A stretch of 62,586 nucleotides of DNA from Bacillus sp. M6-12. Lineage in GTDB: Bacteria; Bacillota; Bacilli; Bacillales; DSM-1321. The stretch covers positions 1-62,586 of the forward strand of contig NZ_PGVF01000034.1 in assembly GCF_002860285.1 (NCBI RefSeq), read 5' to 3'. Positions 26,532 through 35,782 of the stretch are shown here, piece by piece (position 1 is the first letter of the stretch; each line of letters opens with the position of its first letter). The notes under the pieces are model-generated. The model worked only from the letters and a program-made list of their open reading frames with translations. It did no database searches and was not told the DNA's origin. The position numbers and the translations under genes are program-made.

Positions 26532-26853
26532 AAATTACTTTTTGAAAATAAATTAACATACGTTAGTCCAAAATTATTATAATTCTTATAGGAATTAAAA
26601 TGATTCTAGAATTCTCACCTTCCTTTAACAAGTATAATTAAGTGCGAACGTAAGTATATTGGGACAAATCCTTCTAATTGGAATTCAGTTCGATAGCATT
26701 CCTCCCGCGAAGTCTATTGTTTGAAATGATTTCCCCTCCTTTTTCTTAGCCTAGCATAAGTATAAGGTAAAAAAACAAATAAGTAAATATTCAGAACATT
26801 ACAATAATGTTACATTTTTTTTTGAAACTTAAAGATAAAGCGAGGAAATTAGA
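26532..26853. other. Intergenic leader of the YczE-like gene
   Basis: No gene is seen. An inverted repeat AACATTACAATAATGTT at 26795-26811 lies about 43 bases before the next start and is a candidate operator. Confidence 0.4.
26795..26811. promoter_or_regulatory. Possible operator palindrome before the YczE-like gene
   Basis: AACATTA and TAATGTT are perfect inverted seven-base arms around CAA. The regulator is unknown. Confidence 0.35.
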
Positions 26854-27465
26854 ATGAAGGCAGTTTACAGGGTTAGCTTTTTTGTAATAGGCATTTTCAT
26901 ATTAACATTTGGCGTCAGTTTGACTATCAAGGCCGGGATTGGTACAGGTGCATGGGATGGGCTGCATGTTGGGTTAGCCGAGTTATTCGGAATGACCGTT
27001 GGCCGCTGGATCATGGTAACTGGTATATTGTTAATGTTTCTTAATGCTTATTTATTAAAAAAGATACCAGAATTTTTAGCACTTGGAACGATCGTAATAG
27101 TTGGGTTGAGCATTGATTTCTGGCTGCTAATTGTTCTCCCGGATTGGCAGCCTGCGGGGAACCTGTATCGGATGGGTGCTCTGGCAACAGGGATTATTAT
27201 TCTTTCTTTTGGAATTTGCGTATACTTGCAGCCGCAATTCCCAGCCAACCCACTCGATAAATTAATGGTTGCCATCCATAAACGATTCAATATTAGTCTA
27301 ATGCTTGCCAAGACTGCGGGCGAACTCATTGGTCTAATCTTCGCATTCATGGTAAAAGGGCCAATTGGAATTGGAACACTGATTATAACTTTTTCGATCG
27401 GACCGGCAGTACAGTGGTTTTATCCGCCGGTTGAAGCATTTTACAAAAAATTAGTAAAGGGTTGA
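26854..27465 (+). CDS. YczE/YitT-type membrane protein
   Basis: A 203-residue integral membrane protein with five helices. The motif FILTFGVSLTIKAGIGTGAWDGLHVGLAELFGMTVGRW (about 16-52) and QFPANPLDKLMVAIHKRF (about 129-146) match the YczE/YyaS/YitT group. B. subtilis YczE (215 residues) lies by the Sfp gene and affects bacillaene synthesis, but general function is unknown. It is inserted between chaA and yfkD relative to B. subtilis. The ribosome site GCGAGGAAA precedes the ATG. Confidence 0.82.
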   Translation: MKAVYRVSFFVIGIFILTFGVSLTIKAGIGTGAWDGLHVGLAELFGMTVGRWIMVTGILLMFLNAYLLKKIPEFLALGTIVIVGLSIDFWLLIVLPDWQPAGNLYRMGALATGIIILSFGICVYLQPQFPANPLDKLMVAIHKRFNISLMLAKTAGELIGLIFAFMVKGPIGIGTLIITFSIGPAVQWFYPPVEAFYKKLVKG

Positions 27466-27586
27466 ACCGCCGATAAGCGGCTCCCTGTTTGATGCATAGT
27501 TTGAGTTCCTTCCGCAAAAGCTAGTAAAGACAGTTGGTTGTGGTTGTGATATGCAGATTTTACATCTAATAAAGGAGTGCCGCATC

Positions 27587-28408
27587 ATGAGAAAGAAACT
27601 TTCGCTGTTTGTTTTAACCGGACTGATGTTTTTACTTTTCCAGCCTCATAATATCGATGCACAAGCTGTTAAGAATGAAGGAAAAAAGGCAGCCATAGCC
27701 GCTTCACTGCCGCCGTCGGTCTCGAACATTGCCAAGGAAAATACGTATCCTAATGCCATGCAGGATATGCCATATCTTCAGCCGGGTGAACTTGCGCAGC
27801 AGTTAATTAATTCGTCCAATGTGAAAATCGACAACCCAAAGCTTATTCATATTCTTAATGAATCGGCCATTTCCAGTTCGCCGTTTTCCTTTGGCTATCG
27901 TGCTACCATTTATCTTGGACATTGGGCGCTAAGCTATGAGTCATCAGAAACAACTTCAAATTGGGAATACCAGCGGGTGAACACAAATTATTTTGACAAT
28001 AGGGGTGGTAACTCTCCGGTTAAAATTAATTATGTACAGGAAGCACAAAAAACGGTACGCGGCGGTTTGACAGCAAAAATACCGGCCACTGAAGATGTTC
28101 AGAAAATGATGCTTGCAAAAGCTGCTGAAAAGTCAAAGCTTCCTTTATCATTTGAAACTCATATCGGGGCGGGTACAAAAAAAGATCAAATATATAACAT
28201 TCCCCCTAACAGACTTGGGTATTTATATGCCCATGCACCGGCAGTCAATGAAAAAGGGAAGGTTACGTACGGGGAAGTTTACCTGAAACTTAGGGGAAAG
28301 AAGCGTTCTATCATGGTAAAGAATGTTACATCCCAGGGAATCGGAGCCTGGATTCCGATCCAGGACCATTTATCGTTTAGCTTTATGGCTTCAGGACAGC
28401 CTAAGTAA
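27587..28408 (+). CDS. yfkD: YfkD family secreted protein
   Basis: A 273-residue exported protein with a signal peptide (about 1-25, ending NIDAQA). The mature part contains YLQPGELAQQLINSSNVKID, FGYRATIYLGHWALSYES and a C-terminal QGIGAWIPIQDHLSFSFM, consistent with the YfkD family (B. subtilis YfkD, 264 residues). Function is unknown. The ATG at 27587 is preceded by AAAGGAG. It lies in the yfk order between chaA and yfkA and ends before a strong terminator shared with the convergent yfkA gene. Confidence 0.8.
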   Translation: MRKKLSLFVLTGLMFLLFQPHNIDAQAVKNEGKKAAIAASLPPSVSNIAKENTYPNAMQDMPYLQPGELAQQLINSSNVKIDNPKLIHILNESAISSSPFSFGYRATIYLGHWALSYESSETTSNWEYQRVNTNYFDNRGGNSPVKINYVQEAQKTVRGGLTAKIPATEDVQKMMLAKAAEKSKLPLSFETHIGAGTKKDQIYNIPPNRLGYLYAHAPAVNEKGKVTYGEVYLKLRGKKRSIMVKNVTSQGIGAWIPIQDHLSFSFMASGQPK

Positions 28409-28470
28409 GTTGATTTAGGAACTTGTTGCATCCCAAACAACACGGCTTATAAAAAAGTTTTTTGCCGGAT

Positions 28471-28520
28471 AAGAAAAAAACCCGTATTCACAGTTAAACC
28501 GTGGTACGGGTTTTTTTCTT
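28471..28520. terminator. Bidirectional terminator after yfkD
   Basis: AAGAAAAAAACCCGTA and GTACGGGTTTTTTTCTT form a long stem with T/A runs on both sides. Confidence 0.85.
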
Positions 28521-28625
28521 GGAAAGCATAACGGTAACATTTAGTGTCCGAGGCCAATTTCTGAACGTATGCCCAAAAGAGAGGGCTACTCCTTTTTTCA
28601 ATATTACTTTGCAAATGGCTAAAAT

Positions 28626-29750
28626 TTAAAGGAAAGATTTCTTTTCCCTGAAGTTTACTTCTGGATAATAAGCATTTTTAACAAGAACGTTGGGACCAAG
28701 ACATTTAACTGATGGACAATGGCAGTTCAATTCCTGTGCCAGGGCTGATTTCTTCCATGTTTCATAGGAACAGGAAAGAGGCTGGTCAATTATATTTCCA
28801 AGCGAAGGGGCATCACCAAAGTCAGTTACTATTACCTCGCCTGTGAAAATATTAACATTCAATCGAGATCTGCCGTCTGGATCATTGCGGACAGTCACAT
28901 TTTTTGCTGAATAGAGTTTATGTAATAGCTCTCGGTCTTCGGTATTGCTGCTGCAAGGATAGAAAGGGAGCGTACCAAAGAGCATCCACGTATTTGGATC
29001 GCGGATTTCCAGCAAGAATGAAATGGCTTCGCGAATTTCCTCCAGAGAAAGCGTCTCAAGCCCTGAAGCAAAATCGCTCGGGTACATAGGGTGCACCTCA
29101 TGCCTCCTGCAGCCCATTTCTTCAACAATTTGGCGGTGGATATGTTCAAGATGCGGGACTGTTCTCTTATTCAGCATCGTTTCGGCAGATACCAGCACTC
29201 CAGCATTGGATAACGCACGAGAATTTTCGATCATTCTGGTAAATAGCTGCCTTCTTTGTTCGCGTGTCGGCTTGCGTTCCATCATCGCAAAACCGCCGTC
29301 AATGAAGTCGTCCTCTGTTCCCCAGTTGTGAGAAATATGCAGTACATCCAAATATGGTATGATTTTCTCGTAACGTTCAAGATCTAATGTTAGGTTAGAG
29401 TTGATTTGTGTTCGGACTCCGCGGCTATTGGCATATTTCAAAAGCGGCAATACATAATTATCTACCTGCTTTTTGGAAAGCATTGGTTCTCCGCCGGTAA
29501 TACTTAGGGTTTTGAGATGTGGAATTTCTTCCAGGCGCTTAAGAATTAAATCTAACGGAAGGGCGGATGGGTCCTTCGGCTGAAGCGTATACCCTACAGC
29601 ACAATGCTCGCAGCGCATATTGCAAAGCGTTGTTGTGGTGAATTCAACATTTGAAAGGGTTAGCGCTCCATGTTCTTCCATATCCATATAAGCTTCCCAA
29701 GGATCAAAATCGGGAGAAATGATTTTTGGTTTAATTTGTTGAGTGTTCAT
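28626..29750 (-). CDS. yfkA: Radical SAM/CxCxxxxC motif protein YfkA(B)
   Basis: A 374-residue iron-sulfur enzyme. The radical SAM cluster motif CNMRCEHC supplies Cys43, Cys47 and Cys50, followed by LSITGGEPMLS (SAM-binding GGE). The C-terminal part has a second cysteine group (NCHCPSVKCLG) like an auxiliary cluster. Its order next to yfkD and its length match the YfkA-YfkB fusion of B. subtilis. The reaction is unknown. The ATG at 29750 follows AGAAGGAG; an in-frame ATG 27 bases earlier lacks a site. Confidence 0.88.
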   Translation of the reverse strand: MNTQQIKPKIISPDFDPWEAYMDMEEHGALTLSNVEFTTTTLCNMRCEHCAVGYTLQPKDPSALPLDLILKRLEEIPHLKTLSITGGEPMLSKKQVDNYVLPLLKYANSRGVRTQINSNLTLDLERYEKIIPYLDVLHISHNWGTEDDFIDGGFAMMERKPTREQRRQLFTRMIENSRALSNAGVLVSAETMLNKRTVPHLEHIHRQIVEEMGCRRHEVHPMYPSDFASGLETLSLEEIREAISFLLEIRDPNTWMLFGTLPFYPCSSNTEDRELLHKLYSAKNVTVRNDPDGRSRLNVNIFTGEVIVTDFGDAPSLGNIIDQPLSCSYETWKKSALAQELNCHCPSVKCLGPNVLVKNAYYPEVNFREKKSFL

Positions 29751-29972
29751 TGTAAAAACTCCTTCTGTGCTAAGCACTCAATAATTATGGTAAACTGCCT
29801 GAAAGTTGTCAATAAAAGAAGACGGATGTCAAACCACAAGGATATTGCAAACCGGGATAAAGAATCCTTATCAGATTGCACTTTATACGACTAATAGGGT
29901 ACGATAAAGGTAAGATTAAAAAGTTATACTGACGTAAGTCCAATCCTGTTTAAAGTTAAAGAGGTGACTGTA

Positions 29973-30164
29973 TTGGGAAAGGCTATTTATAACAAAGATG
30001 ATCAAATGAAGTATTTGAAGGAACGTCTATCAATGTTTGCAGAAGTTCTCGATAGTATTGATCCCGATGAAGCGGAACTGGAAGATATAGACCGTTTACT
30101 GGCTATTATCGATGAAATGGAAATGAAAGTCGAGCAATTTAAGAAAAGACCTAATGATGAATAA
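29973..30164 (+). CDS. SE1561 family small protein
   Basis: A 63-residue acidic helical protein. The pattern MKYLKERLSMFAEVLDSIDPDEAELEDIDRLLAIIDEME matches the SE1561 family of small Bacillus and Staphylococcus proteins with no known role. The TTG at 29973 is preferred to the GTG at 29964 because AAAGAGGTGA is then at the right distance. It is monocistronic. Confidence 0.75.
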   Translation: MGKAIYNKDDQMKYLKERLSMFAEVLDSIDPDEAELEDIDRLLAIIDEMEMKVEQFKKRPNDE

Positions 30165-30189
30165 GAGTCCGAATAGGGCTCTTTTTTTT
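30163..30189 (+). terminator. Terminator of the SE1561 gene
   Basis: AGAGTCC and GGGCTCT pair around GAATA, followed by eight T. Confidence 0.75.
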
Positions 30190-30390
30190 ATTAGGTCTTT
30201 TCTATATAAATATATTTGCTAAAAGACAATATAGAAGAATTTCGTTCATCTAAGTGTAATCGTTTGCAATCAGCCTCTTTTCCAAAAGTGCAGCAAGGAG
30301 TATAATAAAACATGTTGAGTGACTTTATATTCAAAAAAATTATACTATATCGCCTGACTTTTTTAATTGCAAGAGGGGGAACTAAAAAGC

Positions 30391-31953
30391 ATGAACATGG
30401 AAAAACTGCAGGAAAGCATGTACAAGCTGATTGTAGAAACATCGACTAATCTGCCAAAGGATGTCCGGAGAGCCATTAAGGCTGCAAAGGAGAAAGAGAA
30501 TGCTGGGACTAGGGCGGCAATGAGCCTTGCGACCATTACTAACAATATTACTATGGCAGATGACAATGTTTCACCGATATGCCAGGATACCGGGCTGCCA
30601 ACCTTTAAAATCAAGACTCCAGTAGGGGTGAACCAGCTTGAAATTAAAGAAGCAATTAGAAATGCAATGGTTCAGGCAACAAAGGATGGCAAAATGCGCC
30701 CGAACTCCGTGGACTCTTTAACAGGAGAAAACAGCGGTGACAACTTGGGACTTGGTCTTCCGGTGATGAAATTTGAACAATGGGAACAGAATTATATCGA
30801 TATCCGCTTAATCTTAAAAGGCGGAGGCTGTGAAAATAAAAACATTCAATATAGCTTGCCATGTGAGATTGAAGGTCTTGGCAAGGCAGGACGCGACCTT
30901 GACGGAATCCGTAAATGCATCCTCCATTCGGTTTATCAGGCCCAGGGCCAGGGCTGCAGTGCCGGATTCATTGGTGTTGGTATTGGAGGAGACCGTTCAT
31001 CAGGATATGATTTAGCTAAAGAACAGCTTTTCCGCAGCTCTGAAGATGTTAACCCAAATGAAGATCTTCGTAAGCTGGAAGAATACATTTTGGAAAACGC
31101 CAACAAATTGGGCATTGGAACTATGGGATTTGGCGGCGAAACAACTTTGCTTGGCTGTAAAATTGGTGTAATGCACCGAATTCCTGCAAGCTTTTTCGTG
31201 TCTGTAGCATACAATTGCTGGGCATTCAGGAGATTGGGAGTTAAAGTGAACCCTGAAACTGGCGAAATTACGGAATGGCAATACCAGGATGGAGAAAAAA
31301 TAAATTTTGCAGCAGAAAAAGAGCTGGAAACTACTGCGGCAGAAACTGCAGCAGCAGCAGAATCTGCAAGCCGTGAGGTAGTACTTGAAGCTCCGATTAC
31401 CGAAGAACAAATCCGCAGCCTTAAAGTAGGCGATGTTGTTCATATTAATGGCATGATGTATACAGGCCGTGACGCAATTCATAAGCACCTTTCAGAAAAT
31501 GATGCTCCTGTTGACCTTAACGGGCAAGTTATCTACCACTGCGGCCCTGTAATGCTGAAGGATCAGGATGGAAAATGGCATGTAAAAGCAGCTGGCCCTA
31601 CAACAAGTATTCGTGAGGAGCCTTACCAGGGAGATATTATGAAAAAGTTTGGTATCCGTGCTGTCATCGGAAAGGGCGGAATGGGTCCCAAAACATTAGC
31701 CGCCCTTGCAGAACATGGAGGCGTGTACCTTAATGCAATCGGTGGTGCAGCACAGTATTATGCCGACTGTATTAAGTCAGTTGAAGGTGTAGATTTTATG
31801 GAATTTGGAATTCCTGAAGCCATGTGGCACCTTAAGGTGCAGAAGTTTACCGCTGTTGTGACAATGGATTCTCACGGAAACAGTCTGCACCAGGATGTAG
31901 CACAGTCATCACTGGAAAAACTGGCAGCCTTCAAAGAACCAGTATTTAAATAG
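30391..31953 (+). CDS. fumA: Class I (iron-sulfur) fumarate hydratase
   Basis: A 520-residue enzyme interconverting fumarate and malate with an oxygen-sensitive 4Fe-4S cluster. The alpha part (about 1-290) has SPICQDTGLPTF (Cys64), GQGCSAGF (Cys189) and TTLLGCKIG (Cys256), my candidate cluster ligands. The beta part (about 335-520) has VGDVVHINGMMYTGRDAIHK, HCGPVM, GPTTSIRE and KGGMGPKT. Both halves are fused, as in the FumA type. The start is taken as the ATG at 30391 behind AGAGGGGG; the ATG at 30397 is possible. The enzyme suits low-oxygen growth; a class II FumC may exist elsewhere. Confidence 0.92.
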   Translation: MNMEKLQESMYKLIVETSTNLPKDVRRAIKAAKEKENAGTRAAMSLATITNNITMADDNVSPICQDTGLPTFKIKTPVGVNQLEIKEAIRNAMVQATKDGKMRPNSVDSLTGENSGDNLGLGLPVMKFEQWEQNYIDIRLILKGGGCENKNIQYSLPCEIEGLGKAGRDLDGIRKCILHSVYQAQGQGCSAGFIGVGIGGDRSSGYDLAKEQLFRSSEDVNPNEDLRKLEEYILENANKLGIGTMGFGGETTLLGCKIGVMHRIPASFFVSVAYNCWAFRRLGVKVNPETGEITEWQYQDGEKINFAAEKELETTAAETAAAAESASREVVLEAPITEEQIRSLKVGDVVHINGMMYTGRDAIHKHLSENDAPVDLNGQVIYHCGPVMLKDQDGKWHVKAAGPTTSIREEPYQGDIMKKFGIRAVIGKGGMGPKTLAALAEHGGVYLNAIGGAAQYYADCIKSVEGVDFMEFGIPEAMWHLKVQKFTAVVTMDSHGNSLHQDVAQSSLEKLAAFKEPVFK

Positions 31954-32016
31954 GTAATACTCTTAGTTAAGATTCGCTGTTATTGTTTTTTGGTAAGTAA
32001 CTGAAGTACTAAAATT

Positions 32017-32045
32017 AGGCAGGTCCGCTTATATAGGGCCTGCCT
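32017..32045 (+). terminator. Hairpin downstream of fumA
   Basis: AGGCAGGTCC and GGGCCTGCCT pair around a nine-base loop. There is no T run, so termination strength is uncertain. Confidence 0.5.
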
Positions 32046-32092
32046 ATTGCCGTCCTACACGGATAATGGTGATATCCAGTAAATGCTATCCA

Positions 32093-32122
32093 TGAATCGG
32101 ATATTTTTTTCCTCCCATCACA
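32093..32122 (+). promoter_or_regulatory. Candidate forespore (sigma-G type) promoter of pdaA
   Basis: TGAATC and CATCACA are spaced by 17 bases, similar to the sigma-G consensus TGAATA/CATACTA, 35 bases upstream of pdaA. PdaA acts in the spore cortex, so forespore control is expected. Confidence 0.45.
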
Positions 32123-32156
32123 AAATAAAAGTAAAACAATCGTCAGGAGGAAAAAA

Positions 32157-32957
32157 ATGAAGAAATTTTTGCTTATTCCGCTTGGGATATTGTTATGGAT
32201 GACGCTATCTGTTCATACAGCTGCAGAACCTTCCAATATCTCTCATCAATGGGGTTTTAGAAAAAGCAGCAATGGACAGCCGGCAGATGCGGGGTCTCTT
32301 TATGAAGGGATGCTTAAGGAGCATGGAGCGGTATACAAAGGAGACCCGGCCAAAAAGGACATTTACCTTACTTTTGATAATGGATATGAAAATGGATATA
32401 CAACGAAAATTTTAGCTGTTCTCAAAAAACATAAGGTTCCCGCTGCATTTTTCGTAACGGGGCATTATTTGGAAAGTGCTTCAGATATTACAAAACAGAT
32501 GGTTAAAGAGGGGCATATTGTCGGTAATCATTCTTGGTCACACCCGGATATGACACAGGTAACAGATGTCCAGATTGAACAGGAGTTAACCAAAGTTAAG
32601 GAAGAGACCGCGCGTCTTACTGGACAAAAAAGTATGGTTTACCTTCGTCCGCCCCGCGGCATTTTTAGTGAAAGGACGATGGCTGCAGCTAAAAATCTTG
32701 GCTATACCCATGTTTTCTGGTCCCTGGCATATGTGGATTGGTATGTTGACCGTCAAAGAGGGCCTCAGTTTGCCCATGAACAGGTAATGAAGCAAATCCA
32801 TCCGGGGGCAATCCTTCTCCTTCATACCATATCAAAGGATAATGCAGAAGCCTTGGAATCGATCATTGTTGATTTAAAAAAACAGGGCTATCAGTTTAAA
32901 AGCCTGGATGATCTCATGAAAGTGAAAATGCAGGATAGCAGTAAGAAAAAACAATAG
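32157..32957 (+). CDS. pdaA: Delta-lactam-biosynthetic de-N-acetylase PdaA
   Basis: A 266-residue exported polysaccharide deacetylase that removes acetyl groups from muramic acid so that muramic delta-lactam can form in the spore cortex. It has a signal peptide (about 1-23), then the NodB motifs: TFDNGYENGY (Asp74 with Asn75 in place of the second Asp, as is usual for PdaA), NHSWSHPDM (His125, His129), and RPPRGIFS. LLLHTISKDNAEAL closes the active site. This identifies a spore former. The start has GTCAGGAGG upstream, and a terminator follows. Confidence 0.92.
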   Translation: MKKFLLIPLGILLWMTLSVHTAAEPSNISHQWGFRKSSNGQPADAGSLYEGMLKEHGAVYKGDPAKKDIYLTFDNGYENGYTTKILAVLKKHKVPAAFFVTGHYLESASDITKQMVKEGHIVGNHSWSHPDMTQVTDVQIEQELTKVKEETARLTGQKSMVYLRPPRGIFSERTMAAAKNLGYTHVFWSLAYVDWYVDRQRGPQFAHEQVMKQIHPGAILLLHTISKDNAEALESIIVDLKKQGYQFKSLDDLMKVKMQDSSKKKQ

Positions 32958-32961
32958 ATAT

Positions 32962-32990
32962 AAAAACCCTTGCCGCAGGCGGGGTTTTTG
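32962..32990 (+). terminator. Terminator of pdaA
   Basis: AAAAACCC and GGGGTTTTT pair around TTGCCGCAGGC, itself partly paired. Confidence 0.7.
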
Positions 32991-33108
32991 GCGATTTAAA
33001 AGCTGCCGGCTTCACTTCTATAACTTTTAAGCCACCGCCCTTATTCTGCGACTTTCAGAAAAAACATGCTATAATACGGGGAAAAGCGCGGGAAGGAAGG
33101 AACCCACA

Positions 33109-33993
33109 ATGTGGACTGAAACACTAAAGGTCCAAGGGCCCTATAATTTTGATCTGGTTCTGGACCGATTAATGAATGATCCTCTCAATGTAATTGATAA
33201 GGAACAGCGTTCAGTCAAGGTGCCACTAAGGATAGAGGGCAGGCCTATCGTCATAGAAGTAAGGGCCATCGGAAGTACGGATGATCCTGCCTTTTCTATA
33301 AGCAGCAATTCTGAAGGAGATAAAGAGGCAGCAATCAATAGGCTAAAAAAGATTTTCCATTGGCATCAACCGCTTAGTGATATTTCTTCACATTTTATGG
33401 ACACTGATCTGATGGGTATTTTCGAAGAACATAGGGGAACAGCTATTGTTCTGGATTTTGACTATTACGGCTGCCTAGTAAAATGCATTATCCACCAGCA
33501 GCTTAATCTAAAATTTGCCTACACCCTTACAGCCCGCTTTGTCCAAACATTCGGGATCCAGAGGGATGGCGTCTGGTTTTATCCAACTCCTGAAACGACT
33601 GCAGAAATTACAATAGCAGAATTAAGAGAAATACAATTCAGCGGCCGAAAAGCGGAGTATGTAACCGGTCTGGCAAAGGCTATTGTACAGGGAGAGCTTA
33701 ATTTAGAGCAGCTCATTGAAAGATCGGATGCAGAGATATTGGAGTCCCTAACGAAGCAAAGGGGAATCGGTAAATGGACGGCGGAAAACTTCCTCTTATT
33801 CGGGTTGGGCCGGCCAAACTTATTTCCGATGGCTGATATCGGCCTTCAAAATGCGCTTAAACAATTGTATAACTTACCGCAAAAGCCAACTATCATAGAA
33901 ATGGAAGCCTATACTAAAAATTGGTCTCCATTCTTAAGCTATGCTTCCCTCTATTTATGGAGAAGCATTGAAAAACGGAGTGAAAATAAATGA
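33109..33993 (+). CDS. AlkA-type DNA-3-methyladenine glycosylase (YfjP)
   Basis: A 294-residue base-excision repair enzyme of the HhH-GPD superfamily. An N-terminal AlkA-like beta domain (about 1-95) leads to the HhH-GPD domain. That domain contains FDYYGCLVKCIIHQQLNLKFAYTL, the hairpin LTKQRGIGKWTAENFLLFG and the catalytic aspartate in LFPMADIGLQNAL (about residue 245). It would remove alkylated purines. The gene begins behind GGAAGGAAGG and overlaps the next gene by four bases, so the two are co-translated, as in the yfjP-yfjO pair. Confidence 0.9.
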   Translation: MWTETLKVQGPYNFDLVLDRLMNDPLNVIDKEQRSVKVPLRIEGRPIVIEVRAIGSTDDPAFSISSNSEGDKEAAINRLKKIFHWHQPLSDISSHFMDTDLMGIFEEHRGTAIVLDFDYYGCLVKCIIHQQLNLKFAYTLTARFVQTFGIQRDGVWFYPTPETTAEITIAELREIQFSGRKAEYVTGLAKAIVQGELNLEQLIERSDAEILESLTKQRGIGKWTAENFLLFGLGRPNLFPMADIGLQNALKQLYNLPQKPTIIEMEAYTKNWSPFLSYASLYLWRSIEKRSENK

Positions 33994-35369
33994 ACAAGCA
34001 ACAAGAAGCAGGGTTGGAAGTAAATCAAAGCTTTCCTTTAACAATAAAACGTCTTGGGATAAATGGAGAAGGCGTCGGCTATTTTAAAAGAAAGGTCGTC
34101 TTTGTTCCCGGTGCACTGCCGGGCGAAGTAATTGTGGCTGAAGCAACGAAGGTCCACCCAAAATTCACCGAGGCAAAAATAAAGAAGATCCGCAAGCAAT
34201 CACCGGACCGTGTTGCACCCCCATGTCCGGTATATGAGGAGTGCGGCGGATGCCAGCTTCAGCATTTGCGTTACAGCAGGCAGCTTGTGGAGAAACGCGA
34301 TATCGTGGTTCAATCACTGGAACGCCATACCAAATTTCCAATTGAAACACTAGATATCAGGGAAACAATCGGAATGGAAGACCCATGGAATTACCGCAAC
34401 AAAAGCCAGTTCCAGGTTGGCCTAAGAGAAGGAAATGTTATTGCCGGCTTATATGGGCTTAATTCCCATAACCTGATTGATATTCCGAACTGTGCTGTTC
34501 AGCATGCCTCAAGCAACAGGGTAACTACTGTCGTCAAGAAAATATTAAAAGACCTAAGCATCTCCATCTACAACGAGAAGAAGAAAAAAGGTGCAGTTCG
34601 GACTGTCATTACCAGAGTAGGATTTCAGACCGGAGAGGTCCAAGTTGTCATTGTGACACTTACAGAAGAGCTGCCTAAGAAAGAAAAACTAGTACAGGCA
34701 ATTAAAGAGCAGCTGCCGGAAGTAAAATCGCTTGTACAAAACGTAAATGACAAGCATACATCATTAATATTTGGCGAAAAAACTGTCCATCTTGCCGGAG
34801 AACAGGTCATTAATGAAACACTTGGCGACCTTTCGTACGAGCTGTCCGCCCGCACCTTCTTTCAGCTTAACCCTATTCAAACAGTAAAGCTGTATGATGA
34901 GGTGAAAAAGGCTGCGGCTCTTACCGGCAAGGAAAAGGTAGTCGATGCATATTGCGGTGTTGGAACAATTGGCCTGTGGCTATCTGACGGGGCAAAGGAA
35001 GTCCGCGGTATGGATACTATTAAGGAATCCATTACTGATGCACGGAAGAACGCTGCCCGACATAATCGCAGCAACGTTTCTTACGAAGTCGGCAAAGCAG
35101 AACAGATCGTACCAAAATGGATTAAGGAAGGCTGGAAACCGGACGTTATCGTCATTGATCCGCCGAGAACTGGATGTGACGACGCATTGCTGCAAACAAT
35201 TCTAAAGACTAAGCCGAAAAAAGTTGTCTATGTATCCTGTAATCCATCCACCTTGGCAAGGGATCTGCAGACTTTAAGCAAATTGTATAAAGTAGAATAT
35301 ATTCAGCCGGTTGATATGTTCCCGCAGACGTCGCATGTTGAAGCTGTAGTGAAAATCGCTTTAAAATAA
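33990..35369 (+). CDS. 23S rRNA (uracil-C5) methyltransferase, RlmCD type (YfjO)
   Basis: A 459-residue methyltransferase of the TrmA/RumA family. A TRAM RNA-binding domain (about 12-70) is followed by 4Fe-4S ligands Cys79, Cys85, Cys88 (APPCPVYEECGGCQLQH) and Cys168 (IPNCAVQ). A Rossmann domain with VVDAYCGVGTIGLWL and VIDPPRTGCDD comes next, then the catalytic Cys in YVSCNPSTLARD (about 415). B. subtilis has two such paralogues, RlmCD (YefA) and YfjO; the neighbours (yfjP, yfjN) point to YfjO. The modified position is not readable from the sequence. The start overlaps the glycosylase stop. Confidence 0.9.
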   Translation: MNKQQEAGLEVNQSFPLTIKRLGINGEGVGYFKRKVVFVPGALPGEVIVAEATKVHPKFTEAKIKKIRKQSPDRVAPPCPVYEECGGCQLQHLRYSRQLVEKRDIVVQSLERHTKFPIETLDIRETIGMEDPWNYRNKSQFQVGLREGNVIAGLYGLNSHNLIDIPNCAVQHASSNRVTTVVKKILKDLSISIYNEKKKKGAVRTVITRVGFQTGEVQVVIVTLTEELPKKEKLVQAIKEQLPEVKSLVQNVNDKHTSLIFGEKTVHLAGEQVINETLGDLSYELSARTFFQLNPIQTVKLYDEVKKAAALTGKEKVVDAYCGVGTIGLWLSDGAKEVRGMDTIKESITDARKNAARHNRSNVSYEVGKAEQIVPKWIKEGWKPDVIVIDPPRTGCDDALLQTILKTKPKKVVYVSCNPSTLARDLQTLSKLYKVEYIQPVDMFPQTSHVEAVVKIALK

Positions 35370-35400
35370 GGCAGCTACCCTTTAATGGGTGTTGCCTTTT
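35367..35400 (+). terminator. Terminator of the glycosylase/methyltransferase operon
   Basis: AAGGCAGCTACCC and TGGGTGTTGCCTT pair around TTTAA and end in TTTTC. Confidence 0.8.
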
Positions 35401-35633
35401 CACGTTTCTTGAAATGGATTTACAAATCTGTATTGGATATTGATTGTTCTATCTGATTGACAGGTTACTTTTTCCCTTTGGGAAGGAGAAAAGATGTATA
35501 TTTAGTCGAGCTGGTCAATGAATGGCCGACTCAAACCTCGTGCATGATTTATTTTTCTGACAATGATGGGCAAAAAGTTATAAAAATCATCTAAATATTT
35601 GGTGAAATAAACGAAACTTGGTATAATGGTCCT

Positions 35634-35726
35634 GTTAGTACTATTCAAAGGGCAACCTATCTGAAAAGGTAAGGGCGCAAAGCTATAGGGGCTAAGGTAT
35701 AAGGGACCATGCCAGCCAGCTGCAAA
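35634..35726 (+). ncRNA. Cyclic di-GMP-I (GEMM) riboswitch
   Basis: The conserved GEMM-I core is visible: GGGCAACCTATCTGAAAAGG, then GGGCGCAAAGCTATAGGGGC with TAAGG, and the closing tetraloop-receptor side GCCAGCCAGCTGC. It lies 57 bases upstream of a secreted coiled-coil protein gene and an HD-GYP gene. A small hairpin (AACC/GGTT with a short T run) follows and may be the expression platform. Whether ligand turns the genes on or off cannot be told. Confidence 0.9.
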
Positions 35727-35782
35727 CTCACATTTTCTGCATCAACCTTTCAAGATGGTTTTCCCAAAAAAGGGGGATTCCA

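Noticed and set aside
29826..29894. 22-codon frame between yfkA and the SE1561 gene
   Set aside because: It has an ATG and protein-like composition but no good ribosome site or recognised family; too weak to list as a gene.
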